NCBI RefSeq assembly: GCF_011355085.1 | Contig: NZ_VXCP01000010.1 | Coordinates: forward strand, 235,047 to 299,046 | Source of the DNA: Pseudomonas akapageensis | GTDB lineage: Bacteria; Pseudomonadota; Gammaproteobacteria; Pseudomonadales; Pseudomonadaceae | Reading direction: 5' to 3' | Length of the DNA stretch: 64,000 nt | Shown: positions 1 to 13,766 of the stretch, piece after piece | Layout: the number at the start of each line of letters is the position of its first letter | Numbering within the stretch: position 1 is the first letter of the stretch | Made by a program: the position numbers and the translations under genes | Notes under the pieces: model-generated | The model's database searches: none | Seen by the model: only the letters and a program-made list of their open reading frames with translations | Told to the model about the DNA's origin: nothing

Positions 1-484
1 GCGGCGCTTCTTTCTGGATCTTGGCCACGGAGATTTCCGGCAGCACGGTGTATTCGGAGAACGTCGAAGTGCCCATGTAGTGGAACAGCTGCTGGCCCTT
101 GTAGGAGAAGCGGCTGGTGCCATCGGGCATCAGGCCCTTGCCCTGGGTCGCACGAATGGCCTGGCACAGGTTGGTCTTGCCCGACAGGCAGAATTTGCAC
201 TTGCCGCATTCAGGCGTATAGAGCGGGATGACGTGATCGCCAACCGCCACCGAGGTCACGCCCTCGCCGATCGCTTCGACGATAGCGCCGCCTTCGTGAC
301 CGAGAATCGACGGGAAGATCCCTTCCGGGTCCGCACCGGACAGGGTGTAGGCATCGGTATGGCAGACGCCGGATGCGACCACCCGCAACAGCACTTCACC
401 GGCCTTGGGCATTGCCACGTCGACTTCAACAATCTCCAGCGGTTTCTTGGCCTCGAAGGCTACGGCAGCACGGGACTTGATCAT
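1..484 (-). CDS. frmA: S-(hydroxymethyl)glutathione dehydrogenase / class III alcohol dehydrogenase, N-terminal part (gene runs off the left edge)
   Basis: Oxidises S-hydroxymethylglutathione, the spontaneous adduct of formaldehyde and glutathione, to S-formylglutathione in the cytosol using NAD+. About 161 residues are visible. They begin [20 protein letters not shown] and contain the catalytic-zinc region [12 protein letters not shown], then [15 protein letters not shown], then the structural-zinc cysteine cluster [16 protein letters not shown], all typical of class III ADH. Two adjacent ATGs exist (487 and 484). The one at 484 is preferred because the GGAG upstream is then about 7 nt away. 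A LysR gene is transcribed divergently from 589, so the two probably share a control region. The C-terminal half lies outside the window. Confidence 0.93.
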   Translation of the reverse strand, partial: MIKSRAAVAFEAKKPLEIVEVDVAMPKAGEVLLRVVASGVCHTDAYTLSGADPEGIFPSILGHEGGAIVEAIGEGVTSVAVGDHVIPLYTPECGKCKFCLSGKTNLCQAIRATQGKGLMPDGTSRFSYKGQQLFHYMGTSTFSEYTVLPEISVAKIQKEAP

Positions 485-545
485 CATCTTCTCCAGCAGA
501 GGGGACAGTAGGCTGACAGTGTAATTGAGCGTTGAATGGTGAATA

Positions 546-586
546 ATCCATGCAAAGGCAAAACATTATTGCCATGCAGGGATAAT
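546..586. promoter_or_regulatory. Possible LysR-type operator between frmA and the LysR gene
   Basis: The 104-bp divergent gap contains ATTAT (565-569) and ATAAT (582-586), an inverted repeat 12 nt apart ending 2 nt before the LysR start codon. A related CCATGCA motif occurs at 548-554 and again at 572-578. LysR regulators usually bind T-N11-A dyads near their own start, so this is a plausible autoregulatory site. It is weak evidence from sequence alone. Confidence 0.3.
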
Positions 587-588
587 CA

Positions 589-1488
589 ATGAACGAAAAT
601 CGCTGGGAAGGCATCGATGAGTTCGTCGCCGTGGCCGAGTGCAGCCAATTCACCGCGGCCGCCGAGCGGCTGGGCGTATCGTCCTCGCACATCAGCCGGC
701 AGATCGCCCGCCTCGAAGAGCGCTTGCAGACGCGCCTGCTCTACCGCAGTACGCGCCGGGTGGCGCTCACCGAAGCCGGCCAGACCTTCCTGCAACATTG
801 CCAGCGCCTGCAGGACGGGCGCGAGGAAGCCCTGCGTGCCGTGGGCGATCTCACCAGCGAACCGAAAGGGTTGCTGCGCATGACCTGCGCTGTGGCCTAC
901 GGCGAGCGCTTCATCGTGCCGTTGGTGACTCAATTCATGGGGCTTTACCCGCAATTGCGGGTGGACATCGAGTTGAGCAATCGCACCCTGGACCTGGTTC
1001 ACGAAGGGCTGGATCTCGCCATCCGCCTGGGACGTCTGCAGGAGTCTCGCCTGGTGGCGGCGCGCCTGGCCCCCAGGCGCATGTACCTGTGCGCATCGCC
1101 CTCCTACCTTGAACGCTATGGTCGCCCGCACAGCCTCTCGGAGTTGAGCCGGCACAATTGCCTGATCGGCAGTTCGGACCTGTGGCAGTTGCAGCAAAAC
1201 GGGCGTGAGTTTACTCAGAGGGTGCAGGGCAACTGGCGCTGCAACAGTGGGCAGGCGGTGCTCGATGCTGCCTTGAGGGGTGTGGGGTTGTGCCAGTTGC
1301 CCGATTACTACGTGCTTGAGCACTTGCACAGTGGTGCACTGGTTTCGTTGCTTGAGGCTCATCAACCGCCAAATACGGCGGTGTGGGCGCTGTATCCGCA
1401 GCAACGGCATTTGTCGCCGAAGGTGCGCAAGTTGGTGGATTATTTGCGGGAGGGGTTGGCTGGCAGGCCGGAGTATTCAGTGCCTTAG
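589..1488 (+). CDS. LysR-family transcriptional regulator
   Basis: A 299-residue protein of normal LysR length. Residues 1-65 form the winged helix-turn-helix: the segment FTAAAERLGVSSSHISRQIA followed by LEERLQTRLLYRSTRRVALTEAG. The rest is a periplasmic-binding-like effector domain starting about residue 90 (GLLRMTCAVAYGERFIVPLV). It is divergent from the formaldehyde-detoxifying dehydrogenase at the left edge, an arrangement that usually means the LysR protein controls the neighbour and itself. The effector is unknown. The gene ends just before a palindromic repeat element. Confidence 0.9.
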   Translation: MNENRWEGIDEFVAVAECSQFTAAAERLGVSSSHISRQIARLEERLQTRLLYRSTRRVALTEAGQTFLQHCQRLQDGREEALRAVGDLTSEPKGLLRMTCAVAYGERFIVPLVTQFMGLYPQLRVDIELSNRTLDLVHEGLDLAIRLGRLQESRLVAARLAPRRMYLCASPSYLERYGRPHSLSELSRHNCLIGSSDLWQLQQNGREFTQRVQGNWRCNSGQAVLDAALRGVGLCQLPDYYVLEHLHSGALVSLLEAHQPPNTAVWALYPQQRHLSPKVRKLVDYLREGLAGRPEYSVP

Positions 1489-1491
1489 ATT

Positions 1492-1602
1492 CTCGTTCCC
1501 ACGCTCTGCGTGGGAATGCCGTGTCAGACGCTCCGCGTCGACCTGCACGAGCGTGACGCAGAGCGTCGCTGGATGCATTCCCACGCAGAGCGTGGGAACG
1601 AG
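1492..1602. repeat. Inverted-repeat interspersed element, copy 1
   Basis: A 111-bp element with perfect 28-bp terminal inverted repeats (1492-1519 and 1575-1602) starting CTCGTTCCCACGC. Each arm contains its own small palindrome (CCCACGC..GCGTGGG), and inner GACGC/GCGTC segments give further pairing. Related copies lie at 34777-34888, 42447-42559 and 58901-58998. It sits between the convergent ends of the LysR gene and ispD, 8 nt beyond the ispD stop, where it could also end transcription or protect 3' ends. It is non-coding and resembles a non-autonomous REP/MITE-type element. Confidence 0.85.
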
Positions 1603-1609
1603 GAAGGAT

Positions 1610-2317
1610 TCAGCGACGCAGCGCCCAGCGCTGGCGCAACCACTCCAGATCTTCCGGCCGCGTCACCTTGATATTGTCCGAACGCCCCTCGATCAACCGC
1701 GGCGCCTGCCCTGCCCACTCCATGGCCGAGGCTTCATCGGTGATCGCCACGTCGGCCACCAGGCTGTCAGCCAATGCCCTGTGCAATGCCCCCAGACGAA
1801 ACATCTGCGGTGTATAGGCCTGCCAGATCGTGCTGCGGTCGACGGTGGCACTGACCCGGCCATTGGCATCGGCGCGCTTGAGGGTGTCACGTGCCGGCAC
1901 TGCCAACAGCCCGCCGACCGGGTCGTCGGCAAGCTCGGCCAGCAACTTGTCCAGGTCCGAACGCGCCAGGTTAGGTCGGGCAGCATCATGGACCAACACC
2001 CAGTCGTCATCGCCAGCCCCTTGGGCATGCAGCAACAACAATGCATTGAGTACGGAATCGGCCCGCTCCTGACCACCAGCGGCCCGCTGGATGCGTGAGT
2101 CGCTGGCGCTTCGCAGGGTCGGCCAGTAAGGATCGTCAGCCGCAAGGCTGACCACCAGCCCCTTCAGGTTGGGGTGGTCGAGAAAACAGTCGAGACTATG
2201 CTCGAGGATGGTCCGCGAGCCCAATTGCAGGTACTGCTTGGGACGGTCGGCAGCCATTCGGGCGCCGATGCCTGCGGCCGGAACCACGGCCCAGAAGTCA
2301 GGCAGTGGCGAAATCAT
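1610..2317 (-). CDS. ispD: 2-C-methyl-D-erythritol 4-phosphate cytidylyltransferase
   Basis: Third step of the MEP isoprenoid pathway: transfers CMP from CTP to methylerythritol 4-phosphate. The 235-residue length fits the family. The N-terminal nucleotide-binding signature VPAAGIGARMAADRPKQYL (residues 12-30) and the VLVHDAARPNL motif (about 108-118) are present, as is the C-terminal DNIKVTRPEDLEW. Its ATG overlaps the ftsB stop codon by 4 nt (ATGA), so ftsB and ispD are translationally coupled, a standard gammaproteobacterial arrangement. Confidence 0.96.
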   Translation of the reverse strand: MISPLPDFWAVVPAAGIGARMAADRPKQYLQLGSRTILEHSLDCFLDHPNLKGLVVSLAADDPYWPTLRSASDSRIQRAAGGQERADSVLNALLLLHAQGAGDDDWVLVHDAARPNLARSDLDKLLAELADDPVGGLLAVPARDTLKRADANGRVSATVDRSTIWQAYTPQMFRLGALHRALADSLVADVAITDEASAMEWAGQAPRLIEGRSDNIKVTRPEDLEWLRQRWALRR

Positions 2318-2595
2318 TGGGCCAACTGGTAGAGGGTTTCACCCTCCTTGACCATACCCAGTTCATGGCGAGCGCGTTCTTCCACGGTCTCCATGCCTTT
2401 TTTCAGCTCCAGCACTTCCGCGTCCAGGACACGGTTACGCTCCAGCAGACGCTCGTTTTCGGCGTGCTGGTCGGCGATTTGCTGCTGTAGGTCGGCAACC
2501 TGCTTCAGGCTTCCGTTACCCACCCAAAGGCGATACTGCAGGCCACCGAGCAGGAGAAGCAGGACGAGGAACAACCAATAGGGACTGCGCATCAA
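2314..2595 (-). CDS. ftsB: Cell division protein FtsB
   Basis: A small bitopic divisome protein that joins FtsL and FtsQ at the septum. The 93 residues show a short cytoplasmic start (MRSPYW), one membrane segment (LFLVLLLLLGGLQYRLWVG, about 8-26) and a periplasmic coiled coil rich in Gln/Glu/Leu (about 30-75). The length and the position upstream of ispD and downstream of eno match the known gene. The adjacent ATG one codon earlier (MM) makes the exact start ambiguous by one residue. Confidence 0.93.
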   Translation of the reverse strand: MMRSPYWLFLVLLLLLGGLQYRLWVGNGSLKQVADLQQQIADQHAENERLLERNRVLDAEVLELKKGMETVEERARHELGMVKEGETLYQLAQ

Positions 2596-2640
2596 GGTAT
2601 CCAGTGGAAAAAGACAGCCGCACCTGCGAAACGACTGATG

Positions 2641-2672
2641 GCACGAAGCCTGGCAATGGCCAGGCTTTGTGC
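2641..2672. other. Hairpin between eno and ftsB
   Basis: An inverted repeat with arms GCACGAAGCCTGGC and GCCAGGCTTTGTGC around an AATG loop, with one mismatched position. It lies in the 162-bp gap after eno on the minus strand. No U-tract follows on either strand, so it is not a textbook intrinsic terminator; it may stabilise the eno 3' end or weaken read-through into ftsB. A second looser stem (CTGAAA/TTTCAG with flanking GACAC/GTGTC) lies at about 2692-2740. Confidence 0.5.
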
Positions 2673-2757
2673 TGTGTAGCGTTCGCAGTAGGACACGTCT
2701 GAAAGGCCCCCGTGGGACATTTCAGGCGCGCCCTAGTGTCTTTTTACCATCTATCGC

Positions 2758-4104
<1,347 letters not shown>

Positions 4105-4147
4105 TCATCAGGCGTTTTACCAGCGGGCAGGCCTGAGGACGACAAGG

Positions 4148-4167
4148 CTCTGGCCCGAGGGCCAGAG
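4148..4167. other. GC-rich hairpin between kdsA and eno
   Basis: A perfect 8-bp stem (CTCTGGCC/GGCCAGAG) with a CGAG loop, 36 nt before the kdsA 3' end in plus coordinates, so immediately downstream of kdsA on the minus strand. No long U-tract follows in the direction of transcription, so its role as a terminator of kdsA is only possible. Confidence 0.45.
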
Positions 4168-4203
4168 AAATAATCGTGCGATACTTTACCGGAGAATTGA
4201 GGT

Positions 4204-5055
<852 letters not shown>

Positions 5056-5067
5056 TCAGTTCCCGGG

Positions 5068-6720
<1,653 letters not shown>

Positions 6721-6969
6721 TTAAAGCGGTCAGAGCCGCCGGGGAAAGCGAAGGAAGGCCGAAGCCCCCGATCACCTGCATTGTTCACAGTGCATCTCGA
6801 AAAACAGCTGCGTTTGTACAGACCGGGATAAAACGACCCGGTACGGCGCTCGCTACACATTTTTAGAATCGCCCAGCAAAGACTGCTTGGTAATCGGCAA
6901 CTGCTGCGTTTCAGAAGAATCCACAGAAGTTGTATCAAGAAGGGAGCGTAGTCTACCGGAAACGGCCTT

Positions 6970-8277
6970 TCATCTCAAACGTTGCTCGCTCGTCGGTGGC
7001 TTCCAGTGCAATTGCCAGTCCTGCTCCCCTGTTCCAGGCAGGTTTGCCACGGCCTGCAACTGACCGTCACGGTACAGCAGCGGTAACCGGGCGCGGGCAA
7101 ACAGGGGCAGGCCCCATTCATTGAGCAGGCGCTTGAGGTCGCGCTGCCCGCGCTGTGCTTGTAACAGTACTTCACCACCCTGCCGGTACCGAATTTCGTA
7201 GCGACCCTGCGGCAAAATACCGCTGAACCATAGCGTGCCATTGCCTGGAAGCAACAGAGGCTGCGAGGGATCGGGCCAGTCAAGCGGGCTGCCTGGAGGT
7301 TGCAGCCAGACGCCGGACAACCACCAGAGACGCCCGCCGGCACGGTGCAGCTCACCATCGGTCAATCGCCAGATCGGCCTGCCCTGCTCGCCGGTATCGC
7401 GCAGATTGTCCCAACCCACCCAGTGCCGGCTGTCGGGAAGGCGCGTCCAGGCACTGAGCCAGTACTGCAAAGCATTGCGTTGACGAGCCGGCGACAACTG
7501 CTGCAAGGGTGCCAGCGCCAACGATGGCAGGGCCAGCCAGGCAAATTCAGTCGAAGTCGACGCGGCGCCCAGATCCTGCTCGGCCACTTCATCGAGCAAG
7601 CCCTGGGCTTCGCTCAAATGCCCTGCACTGCGGGCCATATTCGTCGCCGCCTGCGACCACCGTTCCGCGAGCGCAGGAAATATCTGGTGACGCAAAAAAT
7701 TCCGTGAATAACGCGTGTCGGTGTTGGACGGGTCTTCGATCCAGCTCAACGAGTGGGTTCGGGCGTAGTCCAGCAGCTCGCTGCGCGAGACCTCCAGCAG
7801 CGGCCGCACCAAGTGTCCCCGACCCAGCGGGCGATGCCCGGGCATCGCCGTCAGGCCACGCAACCCGGCGCCGCGCAGCAGGCGGAACAACAGGGTTTCG
7901 GCCTGATCTTCCCGGTGCTGACCGGTCAGCAGCACTTCATCGGCCTGCAGCACCTGCTCAAAGGCCCGGTAACGCGCTTCACGGGCCTGTTGTTCCACGC
8001 TGGCGCCAGCCTCGACCTGAACCTGAACGACCTGCAACGGCAGGTGCAGCGCCGCACAGAGTGCACGGCAGTGATCAGGCCAGGCGTCGGCGGCGGCTTG
8101 CAGGCCGTGATGGACGTGGATGACGTGCAAGGGGGGTAATGGGTGCTGTTGGGCCAGGTCGGCCAGGAGGTGGAGCAGGACGGTGGAGTCCAGGCCGCCG
8201 GAGAGGGCGATGTGCCAGGCCGGGGCGTTGCGCCAGGGGGCCAGGGCGGTTAGCAGGTGGTTGTGGAGGGTTTGCAT
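6970..8277 (-). CDS. tilS: tRNA(Ile)-lysidine synthase
   Basis: Attaches lysine to C34 of the CAU-anticodon tRNA-Ile, making lysidine so that it reads AUA. The 435-residue protein has the PP-loop ATP pyrophosphatase motif IALSGGLDSTVLLHLL (about 23-38), the conserved GQHREDQAETLLFRLLRG, and NFLRHQIFP, followed by the TilS substrate-binding and C-terminal domains. It lies downstream of accA on the same strand, separated by a palindromic repeat element, so the two are probably only partly co-transcribed. The last residues run into the pyrG upstream region. Confidence 0.95.
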   Translation of the reverse strand: MQTLHNHLLTALAPWRNAPAWHIALSGGLDSTVLLHLLADLAQQHPLPPLHVIHVHHGLQAAADAWPDHCRALCAALHLPLQVVQVQVEAGASVEQQAREARYRAFEQVLQADEVLLTGQHREDQAETLLFRLLRGAGLRGLTAMPGHRPLGRGHLVRPLLEVSRSELLDYARTHSLSWIEDPSNTDTRYSRNFLRHQIFPALAERWSQAATNMARSAGHLSEAQGLLDEVAEQDLGAASTSTEFAWLALPSLALAPLQQLSPARQRNALQYWLSAWTRLPDSRHWVGWDNLRDTGEQGRPIWRLTDGELHRAGGRLWWLSGVWLQPPGSPLDWPDPSQPLLLPGNGTLWFSGILPQGRYEIRYRQGGEVLLQAQRGQRDLKRLLNEWGLPLFARARLPLLYRDGQLQAVANLPGTGEQDWQLHWKPPTSEQRLR

Positions 8278-8299
8278 GGGGCGGGTACCGTTGCGAGCG

Positions 8300-8402
8300 C
8301 TGCGCGCTCGATCGCTGGCAAGCCAGCTCCCACAGGTTTTTGCGGTGTTCGCATGATCTCTGTGGGAGCGGCGGTGCGACGACTCGACTTGCCCGCGATC
8401 AA
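8300..8402. repeat. REP/REPIN-type palindromic repeat between accA and tilS
   Basis: Two inverted REP-like units flank a short spacer: GCTCCCACAG at 8326-8335 and its exact complement CTGTGGGAGC at 8360-8369. Each is next to further palindromic segments (TCGCTGGCAAGCCAG on the left; CGACTTGCCCGCGATC on the right). A related unit (ATCGCTGGCAAGCCAGCGAT) occurs after the glucan synthase gene near 41785. REPIN doublets of this design are widespread and non-coding in fluorescent pseudomonads. Confidence 0.75.
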
Positions 8403-8434
8403 GGTCCGAAGGACCTTGCGCTCAAAGCATCAAA

Positions 8435-9382
8435 TCAGAGACCGTAGCTCATCAAACGCTCATAACGGCGCGCCAGCAGCGCTTCGTTGTCGAACTTCTT
8501 GAGCATGGCCAGCTGCGAAGACAGCTCCTGGCGAATCGCGGCAGCAGCAGCGGCCGGGTCGCGGTGGGCGCCGCCCAGTGGCTCGTTGATGACCTTGTCG
8601 ACGATACCCAGGTTCTTCAGGCGCTCGGCCGTGATACCCATGGCTTCGGCGGCATCGGCTGCCCGCTCGGAAGTCTTCCACAGAATCGACGCGCAGCCTT
8701 CCGGAGAAATAACGGCGTAGGTGGAGTACTGCAGCATGTTCAGCTGGTCGCACACACCGATCGCCAGCGCACCGCCGGAACCGCCTTCACCGATAACGGT
8801 AGCGATGATCGGGGTTTTCAGGCGGGCCATGACGCGCAGGTTCCAGGCAATCGCCTCGCTCTGGTTGCGCTCTTCGGCATCGATGCCCGGGTAGGCGCCC
8901 GGGGTGTCGATGAAGGTCAGGATCGGCATCTTGAAACGCTCGGCCATTTCCATCAGACGGCAGGCCTTGCGGTAGCCCTCAGGACGCGGCATGCCGAAGT
9001 TGCGGCGGACTTTCTCGCGCACCTCACGACCCTTCTGGTGACCGATCACCATCACCGGCTGGTCTTCCAGACGGGCAACGCCGCCGACAATGGCCGCATC
9101 GTCGGAAAAGTGCCGATCACCGTGCAGCTCATCGAACTCGGTGAAGATGTGGTTGATGTAGTCCAGGGTATAGGGACGACGCGGATGGCGCGCCAGGCGC
9201 GCAATCTGCCAACTGGTCAGGTTGCCGAAAATACTCTCGGTCAGCGTGCTGCTCTTGTCTTGCAGACGAGCGATCTCATCGCCGATGTTCAGCGAGTTAT
9301 CGTTGCCGACCAGGCGCAGCTCTTCGATCTTGGCTTGCAGGTCAGCAATCGGCTGTTCGAAATCAAGAAAATTCGGGTTCAT
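8435..9382 (-). CDS. accA: Acetyl-CoA carboxylase carboxyltransferase subunit alpha
   Basis: With AccD it transfers CO2 from carboxybiotin to acetyl-CoA, forming malonyl-CoA for fatty acid synthesis. The start at [20 protein letters not shown] gives 315 residues, the expected length; the open frame extends 21 codons upstream but that segment is not AccA-like. Conserved parts include [60 protein letters not shown] and [14 protein letters not shown]. It lies immediately downstream of dnaE in the same direction, as in other Gammaproteobacteria. Confidence 0.97.
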   Translation of the reverse strand: MNPNFLDFEQPIADLQAKIEELRLVGNDNSLNIGDEIARLQDKSSTLTESIFGNLTSWQIARLARHPRRPYTLDYINHIFTEFDELHGDRHFSDDAAIVGGVARLEDQPVMVIGHQKGREVREKVRRNFGMPRPEGYRKACRLMEMAERFKMPILTFIDTPGAYPGIDAEERNQSEAIAWNLRVMARLKTPIIATVIGEGGSGGALAIGVCDQLNMLQYSTYAVISPEGCASILWKTSERAADAAEAMGITAERLKNLGIVDKVINEPLGGAHRDPAAAAAAIRQELSSQLAMLKKFDNEALLARRYERLMSYGL

Positions 9383-9544
9383 AGGCATCCGTCTTGGGTC
9401 GACGGCCAAGCGGCCGGCCGGTTGATCCGTTTGGCGCCCTACCATAAGGGATCAGGCGCATTCAGGTCGAGATTAATAAATCACAGTTAAAAACCCCACC
9501 CCCGTAAAAGCCCTCATTGAAGGCATTCTGGCCAAGGGTGTGGC

Positions 9545-12500
9545 TCAACGATATTGCAAAAAGACGTTCTCACGGCCGAACTGGTCACGCAGCGCTTGAA
9601 TCAAGCTGTCGGCCGGGTCGATTCGCCACCCCTCGCCGAACTGCAGCAACGCCTTGGCGTCGGGCCCGGTGTACTCCATGGTGATCGGACAGGCACCCCG
9701 GTGGCGCTTGAACAATTCGCCCAGCCAGGACAACCGATCCCCCTTGAGCGCCTCGGTATGCACCTTCAACCGCAGGCTTTCTGCCAGGTTGGTACGCGCA
9801 TCTTCCATACTCATCACCCGCTTGACCCGCAGGCGCAGGCCACCGGAGAAGTCATCATTGCTGACTTCGCCTTCGACCACCACCATGGCATCGGTCTGCA
9901 GCAGGGACTGGGCCGAATGGAATGCATCGGCGAACAGCGACGCCTCGATCCTTGCCGAGCGGTCATCCAGGGTGATAAAGCCCATCTTGTCGCCCTTTTT
10001 GTTCTTCATCACGCGCAGCGCAATGATCATGCCCGCCACGGTCTGGGTATCGCGGGCCGGCTTTAGGTCGATGATACGCTGACGAGCAAAACGGCGAATC
10101 TCGCCTTCATATTCGTCGATCGGGTGACCGGTCAGGTAGAGGCCCAGGGTTTCCTTCTCGCCGCGCAGGCGCTCCTTGAGGGTCAGCTCCTTGGCCTTGC
10201 GATGGTTGGCGTAGACGTCGGCATCTTCTTCGACGAACAAACCGCCGAACAGGTCGCTGTGGCCACTGTCATGGGTACGGGCTGTCTGTTCCGCCGCCTT
10301 GATCGCCTCTTCCATCGCCGCCAGCAATACGGCCCGGTTGCGGTCGATATTGGCCTGGTAGGCCTTGGGCTCGTCATGGAAATGCGGCCCGAGGCGATCC
10401 AGCGCGCCGCTGCGGATCAAGCCATCGAGGGTACGCTTGTTGATGCGCTTGAGGTCGACACGTGCGCAGAAGTCGAACAGGTCCTTGAACGGTCCTTCCT
10501 GACGGGCCTCGGTGATGGCTTCCACCGGACCTTCGCCGACACCCTTGATTGCGCCCAGGCCGTAGACGATCCGGCCTTCGTCGTTCACCGTGAACTTGAA
10601 CTCGGAGGTATTCACGTCCGGCGCATCGAGGCGCAGCTTCATGGTGCGCACTTCTTCGATCAAGGTCACGACCTTGTCGGTGTTGTGCATATCCGCCGAG
10701 AGTACCGCGGCCATGAATGGCGCCGGATAGTGCGCTTTCAGCCAGGCGGTCTGATAGGAAACCAGGCCATAGGCAGCCGAGTGGGATTTGTTGAAGCCGT
10801 AGCCGGCAAACTTTTCCACCAGGTCGAAGATGTTACCCGCAAGGTCTGCATCGATATTGTTGTTGGCACAACCTTCGATGAAGCCACCGCGCTGCTTGGC
10901 CATCTCCTCGGGCTTTTTCTTGCCCATGGCGCGACGCAGCATGTCCGCGCCGCCGAGGGTGTAGCCGGCCATGACCTGGGCGATCTGCATCACCTGTTCC
11001 TGGTACAGGATGATGCCGTAGGTCGGCGCCAGCACGGGCTTGAGGCCATCGTACTGGTAGTCGGGGTGCGGATAGGCAAGCTCGGCGCGACCGTGCTTGC
11101 GGTTGATGAAGTCGTCCACCATGCCCGATTGCAACGGGCCCGGACGGAACAGCGCCACCAGTGCGATCAGGTCTTCCAGGCAGTCGGGCTTGAGCTTCTT
11201 GATCAGCTCCTTCATGCCGCGCGATTCAAGCTGGAACACCGCGGTGGTTTCAGCTTTCTGCAGCAGACTGTAGGTCGGCTTGTCGTCCAGCGGAATGAAG
11301 GCGATATCCAGTGGTTCTTCGCCGACCTTGGCCCGGTCGCGGTTGATGGTCTTCAGGGCCCAGTCGATGATGGTCAGGGTCCGCAGACCCAGGAAGTCGA
11401 ACTTGACCAGGCCCGCAGCTTCGACGTCGTCCTTGTCGAACTGGGTGACCAGGCCGCCGCCTTCCTCATCGCAATAGATGGGCGAGAAGTCTGTCAGCTT
11501 GGTCGGCGCGATTACCACGCCACCGGCGTGCTTGCCGACGTTTCGGGTGATGCCTTCGAGCTTGCGCGCCATCTCCCAGATTTCCGCGGCCTCTTCGTCG
11601 ACCTTGAGGAAGTCACGCAGGATTTCCTCCTGCTCAAAGGCTTTTTCCAGGGTCATGCCGACTTCGAAGGGAATCATCTTCGACAGGCGGTCCGCCAGGC
11701 CGTAGGACTTGCCCTGCACCCGCGCCACGTCACGAACCACAGCCTTGGCGGCCATGGAACCGAAGGTGATGATCTGGCTCACCGCGTTGCGGCCGTACTT
11801 CTCGGCCACGTAGTCGATGACCCGGTCGCGACCGTCCATGCAGAAGTCGACGTCGAAGTCGGGCATCGAAACCCGTTCCGGGTTCAGGAACCGCTCGAAC
11901 AGCAGGTCGTACTCCAAAGGATCGAGGTCGGTGATCTTCTGTACGTAGGCCACCAGCGACCCGGCACCCGACCCCCGGCCAGGACCGACCGGTACGCCGT
12001 TGTTCTTGGCCCACTGGATAAAGTCCATCACGATCAGGAAGTAACCGGGGAACCCCATCTGGATGATGATATCCAGCTCGAAATTCAGCCGGTCGACATA
12101 CACCTGGCGCTTGGCCTCGTAGTCTTCGGTGGTATCTCTGGGCAGCAGCACGCTGAGGCGCTCTTCCAGGCCATCGAAGGACACCTTGCGGAAATATTCA
12201 TCGATGGTCATGCCATCGGGGATCGGGTAGTCGGGCAGGAAGTGCTTGCCCAACTTGACGTCGATATTGCAGCGTTTGGCAATCTCGACGGTGTTTTCCA
12301 GGGCTTCGGGCAGGTCACTGAACAGCTCGGCCATCTCGGCCGGGCTTTTCAGGTATTGCTGGTCACTGTAGTTTTTCGACCGGCGCGGGTCGTCGAGGGC
12401 GCGGCCTTCACCGATGCAGACGCGCGTCTCATGCGCCTCGAAGTCTTCCTGCTTGATGAAGCGTACGTCGTTGGTAGCGACCAGCGGCGCACCGACCTTG

Positions 12501-13066
12501 TCGGCCAGGGCCACGGCCGCATGGAGGTATTCTTCATCGTTGGTGCGGTTGGTGCGCTGGATCTCGACATAGAAACGGTCGGGGAAAATCGCCATCCATT
12601 CGCGCAGGAGCGCTTCGGCGTCGTCCGGATTGCCACCGAGCAGTGTCATGCCGATGTCACCCTCCTTGGCCGCAGACAAGGCAATCAAGCCTTCGCTGGC
12701 GGGCGGGATCCAGTCCTTGTCGATAATCACCTGGCCATTGCGCTGACCTTCGATGAAACCACGGGAAATCAGCTCGGTCAGGTTACGGTAGCCCTGGGCA
12801 TTCATGGCCAGGAAACTGATGCGACTGAGCGGCGCCTCGGGGTCGCGGTTGGCCAGCCACAGGTCGGCACCGCAGATCGGCTTGATCCCGGCACCCATTG
12901 CGGTCTTGTAGAACTTGACCAGCGAACACATGTTGTTCTGGTCGGTGACGGCCACCGCCGGCATGTTCATCCCGGCCAGGGCCTTGACCAGCGGCTTGAT
13001 CCGCACCAGACCATCGACCAGCGAATATTCGGTGTGCAGGCGTAGATGAACGAAAGAAGCCGACAT
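9545..13066 (-). CDS. dnaE: DNA polymerase III subunit alpha
   Basis: The replicative polymerase catalytic subunit. The 1173 residues begin with a PHP domain ([19 protein letters not shown]), followed by the polymerase III palm. The palm has the [15 protein letters not shown] and [17 protein letters not shown] segments, the latter holding the catalytic aspartates. Then come HAGGVVIAP, the helix-hairpin-helix region with [11 protein letters not shown], the OB fold ([19 protein letters not shown], about 1000-1080) and a C-terminal tau-binding region. Length and order match the E. coli-type enzyme. It is separated from rnhB by an intrinsic terminator, so it likely has its own promoter. Confidence 0.98.
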   Translation of the reverse strand: MSASFVHLRLHTEYSLVDGLVRIKPLVKALAGMNMPAVAVTDQNNMCSLVKFYKTAMGAGIKPICGADLWLANRDPEAPLSRISFLAMNAQGYRNLTELISRGFIEGQRNGQVIIDKDWIPPASEGLIALSAAKEGDIGMTLLGGNPDDAEALLREWMAIFPDRFYVEIQRTNRTNDEEYLHAAVALADKVGAPLVATNDVRFIKQEDFEAHETRVCIGEGRALDDPRRSKNYSDQQYLKSPAEMAELFSDLPEALENTVEIAKRCNIDVKLGKHFLPDYPIPDGMTIDEYFRKVSFDGLEERLSVLLPRDTTEDYEAKRQVYVDRLNFELDIIIQMGFPGYFLIVMDFIQWAKNNGVPVGPGRGSGAGSLVAYVQKITDLDPLEYDLLFERFLNPERVSMPDFDVDFCMDGRDRVIDYVAEKYGRNAVSQIITFGSMAAKAVVRDVARVQGKSYGLADRLSKMIPFEVGMTLEKAFEQEEILRDFLKVDEEAAEIWEMARKLEGITRNVGKHAGGVVIAPTKLTDFSPIYCDEEGGGLVTQFDKDDVEAAGLVKFDFLGLRTLTIIDWALKTINRDRAKVGEEPLDIAFIPLDDKPTYSLLQKAETTAVFQLESRGMKELIKKLKPDCLEDLIALVALFRPGPLQSGMVDDFINRKHGRAELAYPHPDYQYDGLKPVLAPTYGIILYQEQVMQIAQVMAGYTLGGADMLRRAMGKKKPEEMAKQRGGFIEGCANNNIDADLAGNIFDLVEKFAGYGFNKSHSAAYGLVSYQTAWLKAHYPAPFMAAVLSADMHNTDKVVTLIEEVRTMKLRLDAPDVNTSEFKFTVNDEGRIVYGLGAIKGVGEGPVEAITEARQEGPFKDLFDFCARVDLKRINKRTLDGLIRSGALDRLGPHFHDEPKAYQANIDRNRAVLLAAMEEAIKAAEQTARTHDSGHSDLFGGLFVEEDADVYANHRKAKELTLKERLRGEKETLGLYLTGHPIDEYEGEIRRFARQRIIDLKPARDTQTVAGMIIALRVMKNKKGDKMGFITLDDRSARIEASLFADAFHSAQSLLQTDAMVVVEGEVSNDDFSGGLRLRVKRVMSMEDARTNLAESLRLKVHTEALKGDRLSWLGELFKRHRGACPITMEYTGPDAKALLQFGEGWRIDPADSLIQALRDQFGRENVFLQYR

Positions 13067-13092
13067 GGTGATCCTATAGGTGCCAAAAACAA

Positions 13093-13118
13093 CAAGGCCC
13101 GGATTGTACCGGGCCTTG
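13093..13118 (-). terminator. Intrinsic terminator after rnhB, upstream of dnaE
   Basis: A perfect 10-bp stem (CAAGGCCCGG/CCGGGCCTTG) with a 6-nt loop. On the minus strand it is followed by TTGTTTTTGG. It lies 18 nt after the rnhB stop and 27 nt before the dnaE start, so it probably ends the lpx-rnhB transcript or attenuates read-through into dnaE. Confidence 0.8.
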
Positions 13119-13136
13119 ATAAAAACATCAGCCAGC

Positions 13137-13766
13137 TCAGGCTAGCGTAAAACCGGAATCCAACTGCTCACGCGCCTCATAAGCGGCCCGCACGGGACCA
13201 AACGAGCGTCGGTGAATCGGTGTCGGCCCCAGGCGGGACAAGGCTTCCAGATGAACGGCAGTCGGGTAGCCCTTGTGTCCTCCAATGCCGTAGCCCGGAT
13301 AGATCAATTCGAAAGCAGCCATTTCACGGTCGCGACTGACCTTGGCCAGGATCGAAGCCGCAGCGATGGCAGGCACCTGGCTATCACCCTTGATCACTGG
13401 TGCCGAGGGCACCGCCAGTTTCGGGCAGCGGTTGCCATCGATCAACGCCAGTTTCGGCGTGACACTGAGTCCTTCCACCGCACGCTGCATGGCCAGCATG
13501 GTGGCATGGAGGATGTTGAGCCGGTCGATTTCCTCGACTTCGGCCCGCGCGATGCACCAGCTCAGGGCTTTTTCGCAGATTTCCTCGAACAGCAGCTCAC
13601 GCCGTGCTTCGGTGAGCTTCTTCGAGTCGTTGAGCCCGAGAATCGGTCGATTCGGATCGAGGATCACCGCTGCCGTGACAACTGCGCCGCACAACGGGCC
13701 ACGGCCCACTTCATCCACGCCGGCAACCAGGTCCTCGACCAGGTTGAAGTCCAATCCCATTTGCAT
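13137..13766 (-). CDS. rnhB: Ribonuclease HII
   Basis: Cleaves the RNA strand of RNA-DNA hybrids and nicks at single misincorporated ribonucleotides. The 209-residue protein has the type 2 RNase H signature [20 protein letters not shown] (acidic residues D and E), then [13 protein letters not shown], the ALIDGNRCP motif with a further catalytic Asp, and [15 protein letters not shown]. The first ATG follows the lpxB stop TAG with no gap; a second ATG two codons later is an alternative start. It sits at the end of the lpxD-fabZ-lpxA-lpxB run as in other Proteobacteria. Confidence 0.96.
   Translation of the reverse strand: MQMGLDFNLVEDLVAGVDEVGRGPLCGAVVTAAVILDPNRPILGLNDSKKLTEARRELLFEEICEKALSWCIARAEVEEIDRLNILHATMLAMQRAVEGLSVTPKLALIDGNRCPKLAVPSAPVIKGDSQVPAIAAASILAKVSRDREMAAFELIYPGYGIGGHKGYPTAVHLEALSRLGPTPIHRRSFGPVRAAYEAREQLDSGFTLA

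Noticed and set aside
2692..2740. A possible second terminator between eno and ftsB
   Set aside because: The stem (CTGAAA/TTTCAG plus GACAC/GTGTC) is interrupted by large unpaired segments and lacks a U-tract.
10124..13045. A 973-codon open frame on the plus strand opposite dnaE
   Set aside because: It is exactly antisense to a fully conserved dnaE, has the repetitive Val/Gly/Asp/His composition produced by reverse-reading GC-rich codons, and has no family resemblance. Similar antisense frames over pyrG-kdsA (4333-6633), eno (2806-4173), glnD (28039-30078) and the usher (46586-48346) were rejected for the same reason.
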